From Litoribacter ruber (GTDB taxonomy: Bacteria > Bacteroidota > Bacteroidia > Cytophagales > Cyclobacteriaceae), in assembly GCF_018500185.1 (NCBI RefSeq), contig NZ_JAHBGI010000004.1, positions 248,001-312,000 of the forward strand: a stretch of 64,000 nt of DNA. Reading direction: 5' to 3'. Below are positions 28,386 to 37,582 of the stretch, piece after piece. Both the position numbers and the translations under genes were made by a program. The notes beneath the pieces are model-generated. The model had not been told where the DNA came from, made no database searches, and saw nothing but the letters and a program-made list of their open reading frames with translations. The first letter of the stretch is position 1. Every line of letters starts with the position of its first letter.

Positions 28386-28994
28386 TTAATCCAGGTCACG
28401 AAAAACATATTCCAAATCCAAATAAAATCCAGGCAGAGACCTGCATTCCACCAAGTCCCCTGTGGTCTGAAGCCTGGACGGTACATATTTACCGTTGATT
28501 AATGTATAGGTCAAGAGAGTTTGCTCAGCGGGTTGAATGATCCAATATTCTTTTACCCCGGCCTCTTCGTAAACTTCATATTTGTACTTAAGCTCTTTTT
28601 TATTGTTACCGGGGGAAAGGATCTCGATGATTAAATCTGGAGCGCCCACACAGCCCAATTCATCCAATTTATCTGGGTCGCACACTACACAGATGTCCGG
28701 TTGCACTACGGTGTCAATGTCCTCATGTTTTTTTGATTTAACCGGAAGCCGAACATCAAATGGGGCAGCATATGCCTTGCATGGGAGGCTTTCAAGAAAA
28801 GTAAAAAGTTTGTTGAATACTTTTCCTGAAATTTCCTGATGAACTCTTCTTGGTGCCGCAGCATTTCGAAACAACCTGCCTTTAATAAGCTCCACCATTT
28901 CATCATATTGCCAACTTAAATAATCCGCATAGGTGTACCTTCTATATTCGGTAAATGGCTCTCCGGCCTGATCCTTGATTTCCTCTTTTTCCAT
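28386..28994 (-). CDS. Uma2-family (DUF820) putative endonuclease
   Basis: This is a 202-residue protein of the Uma2/DUF820 family with the PD-(D/E)xK nuclease fold. The likely active-site stretch is APDLIIEILSPGNNKKEL followed by KYKYEVYEEAGVKEYWII. An upstream DTVVQPDICVVCD strand is also family-typical. Members are very numerous in cyanobacteria and occur in Bacteroidota; their biological role is largely unknown. It is a single gene on the minus strand, convergent with the ABC ATPase, with no partner gene. Confidence 0.9.
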   Translation of the reverse strand: MEKEEIKDQAGEPFTEYRRYTYADYLSWQYDEMVELIKGRLFRNAAAPRRVHQEISGKVFNKLFTFLESLPCKAYAAPFDVRLPVKSKKHEDIDTVVQPDICVVCDPDKLDELGCVGAPDLIIEILSPGNNKKELKYKYEVYEEAGVKEYWIIQPAEQTLLTYTLINGKYVPSRLQTTGDLVECRSLPGFYLDLEYVFRDLD

Positions 28995-29032
28995 TATTCA
29001 ATTTACTATTTATTGCCCTGATTTTCAACTAA

Positions 29033-29066
29033 AAAAGCCAAGACACAAACGAGGTCTTGGCTTTTT
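29033..29066. terminator. Bidirectional hairpin terminator upstream of the Uma2 gene
   Basis: AAAAGCCAAGAC at 29033-29044 pairs with GTCTTGGCTTTT at 29054-29065 over a 9-base loop, with A and T runs on both flanks. It can act on either strand and most probably ends the minus-strand SlyD-like transcript before the Uma2 gene. Confidence 0.7.
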
Positions 29067-29084
29067 ATCTTCATATTTGCAAAT

Positions 29085-29111
29085 GGGTACTAAGTACCAG
29101 GTACTAAGTAC
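29085..29111. repeat. Short tandem repeat GGTACTAAGTACc/a
   Basis: Two copies of GTACTAAGTAC (29087-29097 and 29101-29111) follow each other with a 14-base period. Each unit is nearly palindromic around its central base. It lies in the 249-base gap between the Uma2 gene and the SlyD-like gene, just outside the hairpin at 29033-29066. No other gene or known site was seen in this gap; the repeat could be a small intergenic repeat element or a protein site. Confidence 0.5.
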
Positions 29112-29243
29112 ATCGCAGGACATGACGCTCCGAGGAGCAATTGAAAGGTTCTTTTGTTATTTAATTGTTCTTCCTCTCGTGACCCTCCCTCCGGGCTTTG
29201 CTCTTCGGATGGGGTATCAGAATAACGAGAATTTTCGTACTTA

Positions 29244-29762
29244 TCAATGCTGGTGTCCATGTTCGCCATGAACATGCCCATGGGAAATCTCCTCGTCAGT
29301 GGCTTCTCTTACCTCTTGAACTTCCCCCACAAAATGTAGGTCAAATCCTACCAGAGGATGGTTGAAGTCCAACAAAACTTCCTCTCCAAGATCCTTTACA
29401 ACTTTAGCCTGCATGGAATTGCCTTCCTCATCCGCCAAGGGAAGGAAATTGCCTTCTTCGAGCATTTCCGGAGTGAAACCGTTTTGGGCAGAAAACTGGT
29501 TTTTCGGAATGGACATGATCATCTCGTCATCAGCTTGGCCATATGCCTCTTCAGCCTTCAAGGTAAACTGAAAGGAATCGCCCTGTTGCTTGTTTTCCAA
29601 TAAGGTCTCAAACTTCTCTGGAAGACCGCTAAGGCCGAAGATGAAATAAAAAGGATCCTCCTCATCTCTTACTTCCACACTGAAAGGAGCAGATTCCTCT
29701 CCCTCTTTGGTGACTTTAAGTTCATAAGTAAGGCCTACGATGGTTTTTTCTGTGATTTTCAT
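29244..29762 (-). CDS. SlyD-like FKBP-type peptidyl-prolyl isomerase
   Basis: This is a 172-residue FKBP of the SlyD type, a cytoplasmic prolyl isomerase and chaperone. The FKBP part (about 1-70 and 120-155) is split by the insert-in-flap chaperone domain. GLSGLPEKFETLLENKQQGD and AEEAYGQADDEMI at about 47-82 are typical, as is VLLDFNHPLVGFDLHFVGEV. The C-terminus is His-rich (HGHVHGEHGHQH), which in SlyD proteins binds nickel or zinc. It is a single gene between two intergenic gaps. Confidence 0.92.
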   Translation of the reverse strand: MKITEKTIVGLTYELKVTKEGEESAPFSVEVRDEEDPFYFIFGLSGLPEKFETLLENKQQGDSFQFTLKAEEAYGQADDEMIMSIPKNQFSAQNGFTPEMLEEGNFLPLADEEGNSMQAKVVKDLGEEVLLDFNHPLVGFDLHFVGEVQEVREATDEEISHGHVHGEHGHQH

Positions 29763-29960
29763 ATAGGTTGGTTTAAGGGAGGGTAGATCGGCCTCCAGTT
29801 TTTATTGATTTTAGTATAAGGTGTATAAAGATTAACTTCAAATTGGGCCCATTCGTTCGGTATAACAATTCATTTCTTTGGCTGTTTAATAATATTGATC
29901 CCTAATAAATAAAGTGGGGATCCTGTTTTCATTTGTACAACCCTAAACAACCTTTAAGTT

Positions 29961-30155
29961 ATGCCTTACGATTTGGATAAATATTACAAAAAAGGAGAGG
30001 TCTTTTCGGCCAAGGATTACTCAATTCGGTCCAAAAGATCCGAGCAAGAAGTGAATACCGATTTCAGTACGTGGATGAAGGAAGGACGGATCAAAAGAAG
30101 TGAAAGAACCACTGACAAGATCAATGATCAAGGCCCTTTCTTTGAGTTTTTTTAG
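29961..30155 (+). CDS. Small hypothetical protein
   Basis: This is a 64-residue, charged, soluble-looking protein. It starts MPYDLDKYYKKGEVF and ends PFFEFF, with many Arg and Lys in the middle (SIRSKRSEQE; GRIKRSERTTD). There is no signal, membrane helix or known motif. The ATG start lies 198 bases from the divergent SlyD-like gene, and a strong hairpin follows the stop, which supports a real transcription unit. I do not recognise it. Confidence 0.55.
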   Translation: MPYDLDKYYKKGEVFSAKDYSIRSKRSEQEVNTDFSTWMKEGRIKRSERTTDKINDQGPFFEFF

Positions 30156-30163
30156 GGAAATAT

Positions 30164-30207
30164 AAACCTGCCAGGATTCCTTTATTTTGAGAGATCCTGG
30201 CAGGTTT
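30164..30207. terminator. Bidirectional terminator between the small gene and leuS
   Basis: AAACCTGCCAGGAT at 30164-30177 pairs perfectly with ATCCTGGCAGGTTT at 30194-30207 over a 16-base loop, flanked by A and T runs. It sits between convergent genes ending at 30155 (+) and 30214 (-) and probably serves both. Confidence 0.8.
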
Positions 30208-30213
30208 TAAAGT

Positions 30214-32988
30214 TTAAACCACCACGTTAATAATTTTACCAGGCACCACTATGACCTTTTTGGGCTGGTTGCCCTCTAGCCATTTTTGCACCACCTCGTT
30301 TTGCATGGCTGCTTCCTCAATTTCAGCCTTATTCAAACTCAATGGTAAGGCGAGCTTGGTTCTCATTTTGCCATTGATGGAAACAGGATATTCATGGCTG
30401 TTTTCCACCAGGTGCTCTTCCTTAAATTCAGGATATCCAGCTTCTACCACTGAAGTGGTATGACCCAACCTAGACCAAAGCTCTTCAGCGATATGCGGGG
30501 CATATGGCGCTACCACAATGGCCAACGGTTCCAAGATCTCCCTTTTGTTGCATTTCAAAGCTGTGAGCTCATTCACGCAGATCATAAAGCTGGATACGGA
30601 AGTATTGAATGAATAATTTTTCATGTCCTCCTCAGCCTTTTTAATCGTTTTATGAAGAGACTTCAATTCTTCTGGGCTGGCCTTTTCGTCCGAAATGGCC
30701 AAATTTCCATTATTGTCATGATAGAGATTCCAAAGTTTCCTCAAGAACTTGAAGACCCCGTCAATGCCGTTTGTATTCCATGGCTTAAACTGCTCCAATG
30801 GCCCTAAGAACATTTCATAAAGCCTCAAGGTGTCAGCACCATATCTTGAAATAATATCGTCAGGGTTGACCACATTGTATTTAGACTTGGACATTTTTTC
30901 CACCTCTGACCCGCAGATGTATTTGCCATCTTCCAAAATGAACTCGGCATCCTTCAGGTCTGGTCTCCAAGCCTTAAATTTATCCAGATTCAATTGATCA
31001 TTGTATACAATATTGACATCCACATGCATGGCGGAGGTATCGTATTCATCCTTCAGTCCGTAGCTTACAAATTTATTGGTGCCTTTCACCCTGTAGACAA
31101 AATTTGATCTTCCTTGGATCATGCCTTGGTTGATCATTTTTTGGAAAGGTTCTTTCACATTTACCAATCCCAAGTCATAGAGGAATTTGGTCCAGAAGCG
31201 GCTGTAGAGCAGGTGTCCCGTGGCATGCTCGGCTCCGCCAATATATAAATCCACATTGCCCCAGTAATCAAGCTTGTCCTTATCGGCAAAAGCATTTTCG
31301 TTTTTTGGATCCATGTATCGGAAGAAATACCAGCTAGAACCCGCCCAGCCAGGCATCGTGCTTTTTTCCAATGGAAACTCCCCTTCAGAAGTCTTGTAGG
31401 TCCAGTCCGCAGCACGTCCCAAAGGCGGTTCACCGTCCTCAGTTGGCAAATATTTATCCACCTCCGGCAAAACCAAAGGCAGGTCTTTTTCATCAATCAG
31501 GTAAGGAAGGCCATCCTTGAAATAAACTGGCAAGGGCTCGCCCCAGTACCGCTGGCGGGTAAAAATCGCATCACGCATTCTGTACTGGATTTTGGCCTTA
31601 CCTAGCTTTTTGTCCTCGAGGTGCTCTATGCCTTTTTTCATGGCTTCCTTGACAGAAAGGCCGTTTAAAAAGTCAGAGTTGATGATATTTCCATCTTTGG
31701 CAGAAAAAGCCCCATCTTCCATGCTGCCTTCCACTACCTGACGGATTTCCAAGCCAAAATGCTTCGCAAATGCATAGTCCCTGTCATCATGCGCAGGGAC
31801 GGCCATGACGGCCCCGGTGCCATACCCGGCCAGTACATAATCCGCAACCCAGATGGGCAGCTCTTCCCCGTTGAAGGGGTTGACGCCATAAGAGCCCGTG
31901 AAAACACCGGTGATATGCTTTACATCGGTCATTCGGTCTCTTTCTGAGCGGTTTTTAGCCACAGCCACGTACTCATCCACTTCTTTCCTGTGCTCCTCTG
32001 TAGTCAAAGCATCCACAAGTTCGCTTTCCGGAGCTAGGGCCAAATAGGTGACTCCATAAATGGTGTCAATCCTGGTGGTGAAAACTTTAATTTTTTCAGC
32101 CTTGCCTACTACTCTAAAGGTCATTTCAGCACCAATGGATTTGCCTATCCAGTTACGCTGCATTTCTTTGATTGGCTCTGCCCAGTCCACAGTTTCCAGG
32201 TCCTGAAGCAATCTTTCCGCATAAGCAGTGATCCTCATGCTCCACTGCATCATTTTTTTCCGCTCTACTGGGTGGCCGCCTCTTTCCGAATACCCATCCT
32301 TTACCTCATCATTGGACAAAACAGTTCCCAAAGCCGGGCACCAGTTTACGGTGGTTTCAGCCAAAAATGTCAGGCGGTATTTGAGCAGCATTTCCTGTTG
32401 TTGCTTTTCCGTAAATTCATTCCACTCATGGGCAGTAAAAAATGGGGTGTCCTCATCACAGGCTGCATCTACATTCAGGTTTCCCTCTTCTTTGAACTTT
32501 TGGATCAAAGACTGGATGCTTTTGGCCTTTCTCTCCTTATGATCATAGTAGGAGTTGAAGATCTGCATGAAAATCCACTGGGTCCACTTGTAATAACTGG
32601 GATCGGAAGTCCTTACCTCTTTTGACCAATCAAACGCAAACCCGATGTTTTTCAACTGCTGGGTGTAGCGTGAAATATTTTCCTCGGTCGTGAGAGCAGG
32701 ATGCTGGCCAGTCTGGATGGCATACTGTTCCGCGGGAAGTCCAAAAGAATCGTACCCCATCGGGTGGAGAACGTTAAAGCCCTTCGCTCTTTTGAATCGG
32801 GTAACTATGTCAGAAGCTATGTATCCAAGTGGGTGTCCCACGTGCAGCCCTGCCCCGGAAGGGTAGGGAAACATGTCAAGGGAATAAAACTTTGGTTTGG
32901 AAGTGTCTGGTTGGGCATTGAAAACCTGGTTTTGCTCCCAGTATGCCTGCCACTTTTTCTCGATCTCTTGAAAATTATATTCAGCCAT
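30214..32988 (-). CDS. leuS: Leucyl-tRNA synthetase
   Basis: This is a class I aminoacyl-tRNA synthetase that charges tRNA-Leu. The HIGH-type motif lies in [16 protein letters not shown] (about 37-52) and the KMSKS loop in [13 protein letters not shown] (near 710). The editing domain inserted in the catalytic core carries the conserved [13 protein letters not shown]. The C-terminal anticodon-binding part ends with [14 protein letters not shown]. The length of 924 residues is normal for Bacteroidota. It is followed on its strand by the strong hairpin at 30164-30207. Confidence 0.97.
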   Translation of the reverse strand: MAEYNFQEIEKKWQAYWEQNQVFNAQPDTSKPKFYSLDMFPYPSGAGLHVGHPLGYIASDIVTRFKRAKGFNVLHPMGYDSFGLPAEQYAIQTGQHPALTTEENISRYTQQLKNIGFAFDWSKEVRTSDPSYYKWTQWIFMQIFNSYYDHKERKAKSIQSLIQKFKEEGNLNVDAACDEDTPFFTAHEWNEFTEKQQQEMLLKYRLTFLAETTVNWCPALGTVLSNDEVKDGYSERGGHPVERKKMMQWSMRITAYAERLLQDLETVDWAEPIKEMQRNWIGKSIGAEMTFRVVGKAEKIKVFTTRIDTIYGVTYLALAPESELVDALTTEEHRKEVDEYVAVAKNRSERDRMTDVKHITGVFTGSYGVNPFNGEELPIWVADYVLAGYGTGAVMAVPAHDDRDYAFAKHFGLEIRQVVEGSMEDGAFSAKDGNIINSDFLNGLSVKEAMKKGIEHLEDKKLGKAKIQYRMRDAIFTRQRYWGEPLPVYFKDGLPYLIDEKDLPLVLPEVDKYLPTEDGEPPLGRAADWTYKTSEGEFPLEKSTMPGWAGSSWYFFRYMDPKNENAFADKDKLDYWGNVDLYIGGAEHATGHLLYSRFWTKFLYDLGLVNVKEPFQKMINQGMIQGRSNFVYRVKGTNKFVSYGLKDEYDTSAMHVDVNIVYNDQLNLDKFKAWRPDLKDAEFILEDGKYICGSEVEKMSKSKYNVVNPDDIISRYGADTLRLYEMFLGPLEQFKPWNTNGIDGVFKFLRKLWNLYHDNNGNLAISDEKASPEELKSLHKTIKKAEEDMKNYSFNTSVSSFMICVNELTALKCNKREILEPLAIVVAPYAPHIAEELWSRLGHTTSVVEAGYPEFKEEHLVENSHEYPVSINGKMRTKLALPLSLNKAEIEEAAMQNEVVQKWLEGNQPKKVIVVPGKIINVVV

Positions 32989-33037
32989 TTATAAGCGGAT
33001 GTTTTCGATTTTGGAATAAGTTGCAAAATTAAACAAA

Positions 33038-34216
33038 TTATTGGAAGGATTGGGAGGAAGTGGCGTTACCTTCTTTTAACTGATAAATGCTGTATTTTGT
33101 AAATTCTTCTTCTACATCTTCATTGGTCTCATCGAGTACCAAAAGACGGTCACCGGGTAAGGAGAATAGCATGGTGCCTGAAGGGAGATCGATTTCCCCT
33201 TCAAGTTGCCTGCCGTCTCTAAAAATCAGCAGTTTGTTTTCATCCCGAAGATTCTTGGGCATAAAAGAAATGCCTTCCGATCGAAAGGTTTCATATTTAC
33301 TTTGAGCTATGCCCGTATAATAACTCAGCAAGAAGGTATTCTCATTTATGGGGTATAGGGATTTATTTCGGCCAGAAGTGTGGAAGATGGCATTTACTTT
33401 ATCCATATCACTATTGCTGCCTAGAGGTATTGGAGTGGCTTTTTTCCAGTTTTTATGGGAAATCGGAATTTGGCGGGAAAGTTTAAAGTCATTTTTCAGA
33501 TCATATACCTGGATTGAACTTCCCAGGTTTTGGGCCACAAATAATTCATCATCTTGGATAAAATATGATTTTCCCATAAGATTGTAATAGATATGGTCGG
33601 TTTCTTTGTATACACCTTCCGGTCCATAGGGAACTGCGCTTTGTAATGCTCCAGTTTCAAAATTCAGCACCAGGAAGTTTTGAAGTGTATCTCTTCCTTC
33701 TTCATCATGGATAAGCGCGTGGTTTGATAAATAAGTAGAAGGGCCTACTAGGTAATGGTAGTCCCCATCCAAGTTGAAAAATTGATTTTTGCCCAAAGGA
33801 ACATTTGCCCTAACCGGCAACATATTCCTGATGCCGCTTTTATGGGTTTGCTGGTAATCCTGGTCGTAGCTGATCAATTGAAAAGAGGTTTGGACCATTC
33901 GTTCTCCATGTGGGCCAAAGCTCAGTGCTACAGGATTGCGGGCGCCAAAGGTGTCGGGTCCTTCTCCTTTTCTATTCACGGTTTTGAGGATTTTTCCATT
34001 TGGATCCAGTTCGATAAAATTATCATCTCCTTCTGAAAAGGCCAAAAATATATCCTCCTCTGGGCTATAATCAAGGATTCTCACATGTGTGAGATAATCG
34101 ACCTGGAAAGAATCGACTCTTTCCAATGTGAAGGAAGTCGCTTCACTTTCTACTTCATTTTTATTTCCACAGGCCAAGAAAGCAATGCAGAAAGGGATAA
34201 GTAATAGGTTTTTCAT
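33038..34216 (-). CDS. Six-bladed beta-propeller lipoprotein
   Basis: This is a 392-residue exported lipoprotein (lipobox FLAC, Cys at about 16, then GNKNE). It is followed by repeated strands typical of the 6-bladed propeller family of Bacteroidota (the group around DUF4934). The first blade reads VDYLTHVRILDYSPEED, and ELDPNGKILKTVNRKGEGP is the common turn. It resembles the lipoprotein at 61986-63119 along its length, so the two are paralogues. No catalytic motif is visible. Its start codon lies in one arm of a perfect 10-bp inverted repeat (34214-34256). Function is unknown. Confidence 0.85.
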   Translation of the reverse strand: MKNLLLIPFCIAFLACGNKNEVESEATSFTLERVDSFQVDYLTHVRILDYSPEEDIFLAFSEGDDNFIELDPNGKILKTVNRKGEGPDTFGARNPVALSFGPHGERMVQTSFQLISYDQDYQQTHKSGIRNMLPVRANVPLGKNQFFNLDGDYHYLVGPSTYLSNHALIHDEEGRDTLQNFLVLNFETGALQSAVPYGPEGVYKETDHIYYNLMGKSYFIQDDELFVAQNLGSSIQVYDLKNDFKLSRQIPISHKNWKKATPIPLGSNSDMDKVNAIFHTSGRNKSLYPINENTFLLSYYTGIAQSKYETFRSEGISFMPKNLRDENKLLIFRDGRQLEGEIDLPSGTMLFSLPGDRLLVLDETNEDVEEEFTKYSIYQLKEGNATSSQSFQ

Positions 34217-34256
34217 AACTAATAGGTTTGTTAAAAATAAATAAAAATTAGTTATG
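34214..34256 (-). promoter_or_regulatory. Inverted repeat covering the propeller gene start codon
   Basis: CATAACTAAT at 34214-34223 and ATTAGTTATG at 34247-34256 form a perfect 10-bp inverted repeat with 23 AT-rich bases between. On the minus strand the second arm contains the ATG of the lipoprotein gene. In RNA the hairpin would hide the start codon; in DNA it could be an operator. Confidence 0.45.
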
Positions 34257-34284
34257 AATCAAAAAGCTTTGCTGTAAGTAAGCC

Positions 34285-34857
34285 TTAAAGGCCTAGCAAA
34301 AACTCTTCAAACTCCCTAGTGTTAAAATTGCTCATGCCTTCCTGGTAGAAGACAATTTCTCCAGCCGGGCTCACCACCAGGGTGGTGGGGATGGATTGGC
34401 TTTGAAGTGCCCCATTTAAGCCATGGCTGGCATGGTAAACAGGAAAGCTCCAAGTTTTCTTCTCAATTAAATTTTTGCTCTTTTGGAAATCATCATCCAA
34501 GGCAATCATCAAAAACTCAATGTCCTCGCGATGACTTACTTTTTTGTAAAGTTCAGCAATATGTGGCATTTCCGCCCTGCACGGCGGGCACCAGGTAGCC
34601 CAAAGGTTGATAAATATGGTTTTGCCTTCGAAATCCTGTAAATTCACCACGTTGCCCTCCATATCGGTAAGCCTGCCACTGAAGTCAAAAGGTTCATTTT
34701 CTTTATTCTCCAGCAATACTTTCGGTTTAATCAACCCAGTGGATAACATCATAGACTGGAGTCCCCCCACAATAGGGGTAATCAAACCAGTAAAATAAAG
34801 TGCTGCAAATACGATGAGAATAATCCCCCAGCTTTTGATCTCTTTCTTCCAATCCAT
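34285..34857 (-). CDS. TlpA/ResA-like thioredoxin-fold protein
   Basis: This is a 190-residue membrane-anchored thioredoxin-like protein. One N-terminal helix (about 11-30) places the domain in the periplasm. The active site is INLWATWCPPCRAEMPH with C90 and C93, and the cis-Pro loop is SIPTTLVV. Such proteins reduce disulfides, for example of apocytochromes or other exported proteins. The WCPPC form is typical of TlpA/ResA. It is not adjacent to cytochrome genes here. It lies 68 bases upstream of the propeller lipoprotein gene, on the same strand. Confidence 0.92.
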   Translation of the reverse strand: MDWKKEIKSWGIILIVFAALYFTGLITPIVGGLQSMMLSTGLIKPKVLLENKENEPFDFSGRLTDMEGNVVNLQDFEGKTIFINLWATWCPPCRAEMPHIAELYKKVSHREDIEFLMIALDDDFQKSKNLIEKKTWSFPVYHASHGLNGALQSQSIPTTLVVSPAGEIVFYQEGMSNFNTREFEEFLLGL

Positions 34858-34917
34858 TTTATTCTATTTCCTAAACTCAAATTTAGAGGAAATTTCTTGG
34901 CTTAAAGGTGACCCAGG

Positions 34918-35772
34918 TCACTTAGGGAAACTTTCCAGCCACTCAATGGGGATTTTCCACAAGCTGTCGCTGAATTTTTTCCGGAAAAAGTTGATGTGCC
35001 CAATGGATTTTGAATCATGATCTTTGGGGTTAACATGGACGCGTTTTACTGATGCATTTCTTATAATCGATTTTGCAAAGCGGTCCACAGCCTTTTTGGG
35101 AGCCATTAGGTCATCATCAATGCTGATGGAAAGGAAAGGTTGGCTGATGTCGGCGTAATGGTTTTCTGACATGGCCGCCAGTTCCATGATGGAATTGGGA
35201 TGCGTGATTAATATCCGCCAGTCCTTGGCTACCCCATAAGGCAGGGGTTCTCCAAGATTGACATAATGGGAGGGGAAATAGCCATAAAGTTTGTTGAAAG
35301 TCGGGAGAATCACATGAAAGAGCGATAAAACCAAGGGCTTGTAGTGAAAGTCAAAATGCTTCCAATAGCCGTGCTGTGCCGCCACGGTGATAAAACCGTC
35401 ATAGCCTTGATATGCATCACTCAATCCCATAAAAATCCCTCCGACACTATGCCCAACCATAAATTTGCTAAAAGTGGGGTGATGGGAGTGGATATATTCA
35501 GTGACGCCCTTGAAATCTTTGGACGCCCAATCTCTCATGGTAGCGTCAAAGCCCTTAAGGTTTTTAGGAGAGCTTTTCCCTATTCCCCTGTAATCGTAAG
35601 TATATACCGTATATCCCAGATCGGCCAAGTGTGAGGCAAAAGGACCGTAAAATTCCTGCCTTACCCCCGTGGCAGCGGAAATAACCACCACCCGCTCATT
35701 TGGGGTGGTGGGGGAGTACCAGCAGGCTTTGATCAGGAAACCATCTGTGGCCTTAATATCAATGGATTGCAT
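34918..35772 (-). CDS. Alpha/beta hydrolase
   Basis: This is a 284-residue cytoplasmic alpha/beta hydrolase. The nucleophile elbow is VGHSVGG with S109. TYDYRGIGKS is the conserved strand-loop after strand 4. The acid in SISIDDDLMAPKKAV and His in NPKDHDSKSIGHINFF complete a likely triad. The IGHINFFR segment matches a subgroup often annotated as serine aminopeptidase S33/hydrolase 4-like. The substrate is unknown. It runs in the same direction as the amidase, 24 bases downstream of it. Confidence 0.88.
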   Translation of the reverse strand: MQSIDIKATDGFLIKACWYSPTTPNERVVVISAATGVRQEFYGPFASHLADLGYTVYTYDYRGIGKSSPKNLKGFDATMRDWASKDFKGVTEYIHSHHPTFSKFMVGHSVGGIFMGLSDAYQGYDGFITVAAQHGYWKHFDFHYKPLVLSLFHVILPTFNKLYGYFPSHYVNLGEPLPYGVAKDWRILITHPNSIMELAAMSENHYADISQPFLSISIDDDLMAPKKAVDRFAKSIIRNASVKRVHVNPKDHDSKSIGHINFFRKKFSDSLWKIPIEWLESFPK

Positions 35773-35796
35773 AAAATCATCTCAAGTGTTCAATCC

Positions 35797-37290
35797 TTAA
35801 ACACTCATTTCATCCGCAATTGTTTCTGTTTCGAACAGCCCTGTTGGCTGGATGAATCCTTCAGTCAGGGAAGCCACTTTTTTTGCAAATTCCAAAAGTT
35901 GCGGCTCGCTCCAGTGAGGGCCTACAATTTGGACTCCCACGGGCAGGCCTTCCTTGCTAAGTCCCAATGGAATAGTAACAGAAGGGTTTCCAGAGGCATT
36001 GAAACAGGCCAAATACGGGAATACATAATCCAGATAATTCAGCTCCTTGCCTTCATATTTCAATTTGCTCCCAAGTTTGCAACGCTCATAGGCGGGGCCA
36101 AAAGCGACCGGGCAAATTAGAAACTCATATTCCTTAAAATACTCCTCCCATTTTTGGGTAAGCTTGCTCTTGGTAAGCATCACTTCGGCGTAATGGTTGA
36201 TATTTAGCTTGAAGGCTTTTTTCAGAACATCCCAATATCTCGGACTTCCTTTGAGCAGTCCTTTTTTGAGTTGGAATTTGATTATGGCCCTTACAAACCA
36301 GGGGGTCCCGTTACTGATCACATAAGGAAACAAGCTCATAAAGAGCCTCAGGCTGTCTTCATGCAGGTTGCCTACTGGGGGCTGATTGTGGGTTTGGGTG
36401 CCTTCTTTTTCCAATTTGCCGATCAGGTCTTTGAGCTTGGATGAAACCTCATTGCTGGTTTCATAGCCTGGCCAGGAGTCCGTCCAGGCTATTTTGTATT
36501 CAGAAAGCGGTTTATCCACCGGCTTTTTCCAATCGATCAAGGGGATGTTGCGGTCGCTTTCATGAGGTCCTTTGATGATCTTCCAAAGCGTTTCCACGTC
36601 GTCCAAGTTTCTGGCTAACGGCCCCGCCTGTGCCATATGGATCAGGAAGGTGTTGGCATCTTTGGGGAGGGGAAGGTTGCCGTGCAGGGGAACGGTTTTA
36701 TCTGTAGGTTTCAGACCATAAAGCCCACAGAAACTTGCCGGGATCCTCACCGAACCTCCAAAGTCGGTGCCCAATTCCAAGGGGGTAAATCCTGCTGCTA
36801 AGGCCGCAGCACCGCCACCTGTACTGCCTCCAGGCGTGTGGACAAGGTTGTAGGGGTTTTTCCCTTCAGGGTAAAGATCTCCCCAGACCTGAAAATCCAA
36901 CAGATTTTGAGGCACATTAGTCTGGCCCAAGATCACGGCCCCGCTGGCCTTGATCCGCTGCACAACCACCGCGTCTTCAGGGCCCACGAAATCCTTCAGC
37001 ATTTTGAAGTTTGCCGTGCTGCTTTTTCCTTTAATCCAAAACTGCTCCTTAATCGTAACTGGCACGCCATGGAGTGGACCCAAAAACTGTCCATTTTTCG
37101 CCTCAACATCGCGGCTTCTGGCTGTTTCCAGCGCCTCTTCCTCAAAAATACTGATGAGGGCGTTAAATTTATTATTGGTGGATTTTATATAATCCAGGTG
37201 TTCTTTGACAATTTCCTCACTACTAGCTTTTTGTTCACGAATGAGGCTTGCCAATTCAGTGGCTGATTTAAAAATAAATGAATACATCAT
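35797..37290 (-). CDS. Amidase-signature family amidase
   Basis: This is a 497-residue amidase of the amidase-signature family, which hydrolyses carboxamides with a Ser-cisSer-Lys triad. The predicted residues are K81 (VPVTIKEQF), S156 (PGGSTGGGAAALAAG) and S180 (GTDFGGSVRIPASFCG). It does not lie next to gatB/gatC, so it is not the tRNA transamidosome subunit; substrate unknown. The start is MMYSF; the second Met (37287) is equally possible. It is the first gene of a minus-strand run with the hydrolase, TlpA-like and propeller genes. Confidence 0.92.
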   Translation of the reverse strand: MMYSFIFKSATELASLIREQKASSEEIVKEHLDYIKSTNNKFNALISIFEEEALETARSRDVEAKNGQFLGPLHGVPVTIKEQFWIKGKSSTANFKMLKDFVGPEDAVVVQRIKASGAVILGQTNVPQNLLDFQVWGDLYPEGKNPYNLVHTPGGSTGGGAAALAAGFTPLELGTDFGGSVRIPASFCGLYGLKPTDKTVPLHGNLPLPKDANTFLIHMAQAGPLARNLDDVETLWKIIKGPHESDRNIPLIDWKKPVDKPLSEYKIAWTDSWPGYETSNEVSSKLKDLIGKLEKEGTQTHNQPPVGNLHEDSLRLFMSLFPYVISNGTPWFVRAIIKFQLKKGLLKGSPRYWDVLKKAFKLNINHYAEVMLTKSKLTQKWEEYFKEYEFLICPVAFGPAYERCKLGSKLKYEGKELNYLDYVFPYLACFNASGNPSVTIPLGLSKEGLPVGVQIVGPHWSEPQLLEFAKKVASLTEGFIQPTGLFETETIADEMSV

Positions 37291-37423
37291 AAGGGCGATA
37301 ATTAAATTATGTATGCTAAGCTAAAGCTATTTTATCGAATCGCAATAAAGAAATATGAAATAGATAATTTGGCAAGGTTAAAAAATCAATTCAGTTATCC
37401 ATATGCTAAGTCTTGTAAATGTG

Positions 37424-37439
37424 GCAGTTGTGGAACTGC
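37424..37439. promoter_or_regulatory. Palindromic site between the amidase and dehydrogenase genes
   Basis: GCAGTT at 37424-37429 and AACTGC at 37434-37439 form a 6-bp perfect palindrome with a 4-base centre. It lies in the 292-base divergent gap (37291-37582), 143 bases before the dehydrogenase start. The gap is otherwise AT-rich, with no gene seen. It may be an operator; the evidence is symmetry only. Confidence 0.25.
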
Positions 37440-37582
37440 AAATGACTGATTAATAAATTTATACAGGAAGTCGGCAATTCCATAAATATTAGGTGGTGGC
37501 ATGGTTTTGCTTTAAGTTTTAAAGACTTGCCTTTCAAATAGGGAAGGATTTTCAATTTTTCACAACCACAAAACCAACCGCC

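Noticed and set aside
35797-37290. Amidase as GatA of the tRNA amidotransferase
   Set aside because: No gatB or gatC lies nearby, and the neighbours are hydrolases; a general amidase is the safer call.
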